In this document: in pieces, positions 62,490 through 64,000 of the stretch | Numbering within the stretch: the first letter of the stretch is position 1 | Layout: every line of letters begins with the position of its first letter | Origin: Ancylobacter novellus DSM 506 | Lineage (GTDB): Bacteria > Pseudomonadota > Alphaproteobacteria > Rhizobiales > Xanthobacteraceae | DNA length: 64,000 nucleotides | Reading direction: 5' to 3' | Assembly: GCF_000092925.1 (NCBI RefSeq) | Contig: NC_014217.1 | Span: forward strand, 3,596,001-3,660,000 | Program-made: the position numbers and the translations under genes | Notes under the pieces: model-generated | Seen by the model: only the letters and a program-made list of their open reading frames with translations | Told to the model about the DNA's origin: nothing | The model's database searches: none

Positions 62490-63230
62490 TCACCCGCCCA
62501 CCGGCCTCGGCGCCAGCACCGGCTCCAGCACGGGCTTGAGCACCCGCAGGCGCGAGCGGCGCTTGGTGGCGACGGGCTTGTAGACCTGCTTGGTCGCCTC
62601 GACGATGTGCACCCCGGCGAAGGGCAGCGACAGCGTGGCGCCGACGCGCTCCCACGCCACCGCCGAGCGCAGGAACCAGTTGCGCGCCACGGGGGGCATG
62701 TAGAGCGCCTCGTCCCAGCCCACCGGCGTGAACAGCGCCCCGCGCAAGAGGTCGGTGATCTGCGTGCGCGAGAAGGGGCGGCCATGACCGAACGGGTTGT
62801 TTTCCGTGCGCGCCCAGATGCCGCGCCGGCTCGGCACGATGCACAGCAGCCGCCCGCCCGGCGCCAGCACGCGCCAGACCTCGCGCAGCACTTCCTCGGC
62901 GTCCGGCGTCATCTCCAGAAGGTGCACGGCGATGACGCGGTCAATCATGCCGTCGCGCAGCGGCAGCTCGGTCTCGTCGACGAGGGCGGCCAGCGTCGGC
63001 GCGGCGGAAGGCCAGCGCGTCACCCCCTGCGCGCCCGGCATGAAGGCGAGCGAGCGCTCGCATTCCTCGCGGAACATGCCGAGATAGGGCGTCGCATAGC
63101 CGATGCCGAGCAGCGACAGCCCGCGCACATTGTCGAAACGCGCGCGGATGGCGCGCCCGACCAGCCGGCGCGTCACCACGCCGAGCGGCTGGGCATAGAA
63201 GCTGCGAAGGCCGACCACATCGGGATACAT
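62490..63230 (-). CDS. class I SAM-dependent methyltransferase
   Basis: A 246-residue protein. The N-terminal YPDVVGLRSFYAQPLGVVTRRLVGRAIRARF precedes the SAM core: LSLLGIGYATPYLG (motif I in unusual form), LPLRDGMIDRVIAVHLLEMTPDAEEVLREVWRVLAPGGRLLCIVP (motifs II-III). The C-terminal third is basic (KRRSRLRVLKPVLEPV). It is a family widespread in Rhizobiales, often beside gloB; the substrate is unknown. ATG 63230 has GAG just upstream; the frame is open further but without family resemblance. Confidence 0.88.
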   Translation of the reverse strand: MYPDVVGLRSFYAQPLGVVTRRLVGRAIRARFDNVRGLSLLGIGYATPYLGMFREECERSLAFMPGAQGVTRWPSAAPTLAALVDETELPLRDGMIDRVIAVHLLEMTPDAEEVLREVWRVLAPGGRLLCIVPSRRGIWARTENNPFGHGRPFSRTQITDLLRGALFTPVGWDEALYMPPVARNWFLRSAVAWERVGATLSLPFAGVHIVEATKQVYKPVATKRRSRLRVLKPVLEPVLAPRPVGG

Positions 63231-63406
63231 AGGCTCAACGTTATAGCCGGGCGGATGACGCCTTGAAATCACCACCCTTTTAGGCCACATAGGGGCTGCA
63301 TGCGGACCAAGCGTCCGTATTCGGGGCCGCGTTGCACGATTTCCGCTTCGGTTCATCCGCGGCAGTCTTCGGCCCCTGATCATCCGAAAACTTTGACGTC
63401 CCAGGC

Positions 63407-63433
63407 CACGCGGGGTGTCTGCCACCCCCCGTG
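63407..63433. promoter_or_regulatory. hairpin in the leader of the DEAD-box gene
   Basis: CACGCGGGGTG pairs with CACCCCCCGTG (10 of 11 positions) across a 5-nt loop, 43 bp before the helicase start. Its position, downstream of TTTGACG (63391-63397), suits a structured 5' leader. Confidence 0.35.
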
Positions 63434-63475
63434 ATTCGCGGTTCGCGCCCCTTTTGCGCGCGGACCCGATCGCCC

Positions 63476-64000
63476 ATGAAAGAACGCTACTTGAACACTT
63501 TCCCTGAGCTCGGCCTCGCCGAGCCGATCCTGAAAGCCCTCGCGGAAGCGAACCATTCCACTCCCACGCCGATCCAGGCCCAGGCCGTGCCGCAGGTGCT
63601 CGCCGGCCGCGACCTCGTCGGCATCGCCCAGACGGGCACCGGCAAGACCGCCGCCTTCGCGCTGCCGATCCTGCACCACCTCGTCACCAAGCGCCTGCGC
63701 CCCGAGCGCCGCTCGGCCCGCGCGCTGGTGCTGAGCCCGACCCGGGAACTCTCCGGCCAGATCCTCGAGAGCTTCCGGCTCTACGGCAAGCATGTGCGCC
63801 CCTCGACCGCGCTCGCCATCGGCGGCGTGCCGATCGGCCGGCAGGCGCGCTCGCTCGCCGGCGGCGTCGACGTGCTGGTGGCCACGCCCGGCCGCCTCGT
63901 CGACCTGCTCGAAAACAATGCGGTGCGGCTCGACATGGTCGAGGTCTTCGTCCTCGACGAAGCCGACCAGATGCTCGACATGGGCTTCATCCACGCCATC
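63476..64000 (+). CDS. DEAD-box RNA helicase, N-terminal part (runs off the right edge)
   Basis: The first 175 codons of a helicase that continues past base 64000. Visible motifs are the Q motif (FPELGLAEPILKAL...PTPIQ), motif I AQTGTGKT (51-58), Ia PTREL (88-92), GG, TPGR and the DEAD box VLDEADQMLDMGF. This is RecA domain 1; domain 2 and the C-terminal tail are outside. It resembles RhlE-type helicases of ribosome assembly and cold response. ATG 63476 leads straight into the Q motif. Confidence 0.93.
   Translation, partial: MKERYLNTFPELGLAEPILKALAEANHSTPTPIQAQAVPQVLAGRDLVGIAQTGTGKTAAFALPILHHLVTKRLRPERRSARALVLSPTRELSGQILESFRLYGKHVRPSTALAIGGVPIGRQARSLAGGVDVLVATPGRLVDLLENNAVRLDMVEVFVLDEADQMLDMGFIHAI

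Overview
The window is about 64 kb of GC-rich, gene-dense chromosome, read here as core genome of an alphaproteobacterium of the order Hyphomicrobiales (Rhizobiales), plausibly Xanthobacteraceae-like. That placement is inference from gene order (ftsK-aminotransferase-amtB-glnK-tesB-ubiH, proA-nadD and rsfS-rlmH-envC-ctpA-rppH, tspO-HIG1-cobalamin adenosyltransferase, etfB-etfA-hbd, chorismate mutase-hisC-tyrC opposite metX-metW), from host-attachment, TspO and PII genes, and from the dispersed GTCATCCCGG-type intergenic repeats. I saw no rRNA, tRNA, CRISPR array, insertion sequence or prophage.

Layout. 1-8.6 kb: 5' end of ftsK, an aminotransferase, the ammonium transporter/PII pair with a candidate sigma-54 promoter and an unusual tandem array of terminator-like units, thioesterase II, a ubiquinone-type hydroxylase, a Trm112-like protein, a GntR regulator and a class I glutamine-amidotransferase-like hydrolase. 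8.7-13.7 kb (+): an MBOAT/AlgX-like polysaccharide O-acetylation pair, ProX deacylase, YbbN-type thioredoxin and a Lon N-terminal-domain protein. 13.9-31.7 kb is entirely on the minus strand: a TetR-MFP-RND efflux operon with twin operators; then rppH, ctpA, an EnvC-like amidase activator, rlmH and rsfS; then about 5 kb that separates these from nadD-proA and holds an AT-rich HEPN-like gene, a decayed metallophosphoesterase tail, a Na/Pi cotransporter, a dienelactone-hydrolase-like gene, the intact metallophosphoesterase and a lipid kinase.

31.9-45.6 kb: a lower-GC methyltransferase gene, YihY, a MarR-GNAT pair, a host-attachment protein, a membrane protein, tspO, a HIG1 protein, the PduO-type adenosyltransferase, an AT-rich orphan gene, a rhomboid protease, etfBA-hbd, an SDR gene opposite an AraC regulator, and a DMT permease. 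45.8-57 kb: a cell-wall hydrolase without a signal peptide, tlpA opposite argH (only 27 bp apart), zntA opposite its MerR regulator with a textbook 19-bp-spacer promoter, an orphan Bug-type binding protein, a LysR regulator opposite mmsA, a WYL regulator and a VOC protein. 56.8-64 kb: aromatic amino acid and histidine synthesis genes (chorismate mutase, hisC, tyrC) opposite metX-metW, a Phd-ParE toxin-antitoxin pair, a methyltransferase and the start of a DEAD-box helicase.

Most of the window is housekeeping metabolism, envelope biogenesis and local regulation. The parts most likely to repay a second look are two AT-rich singletons (HEPN-like at 24.4-25.1 kb; orphan at 38.5-39.1 kb), the decayed duplicate of the metallophosphoesterase tail, the 35-bp-period terminator array behind amtB, the three families of intergenic palindromic repeats, and the uncharacterised second half of the chorismate mutase. 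I found no multi-gene system that I could defend as previously undescribed.
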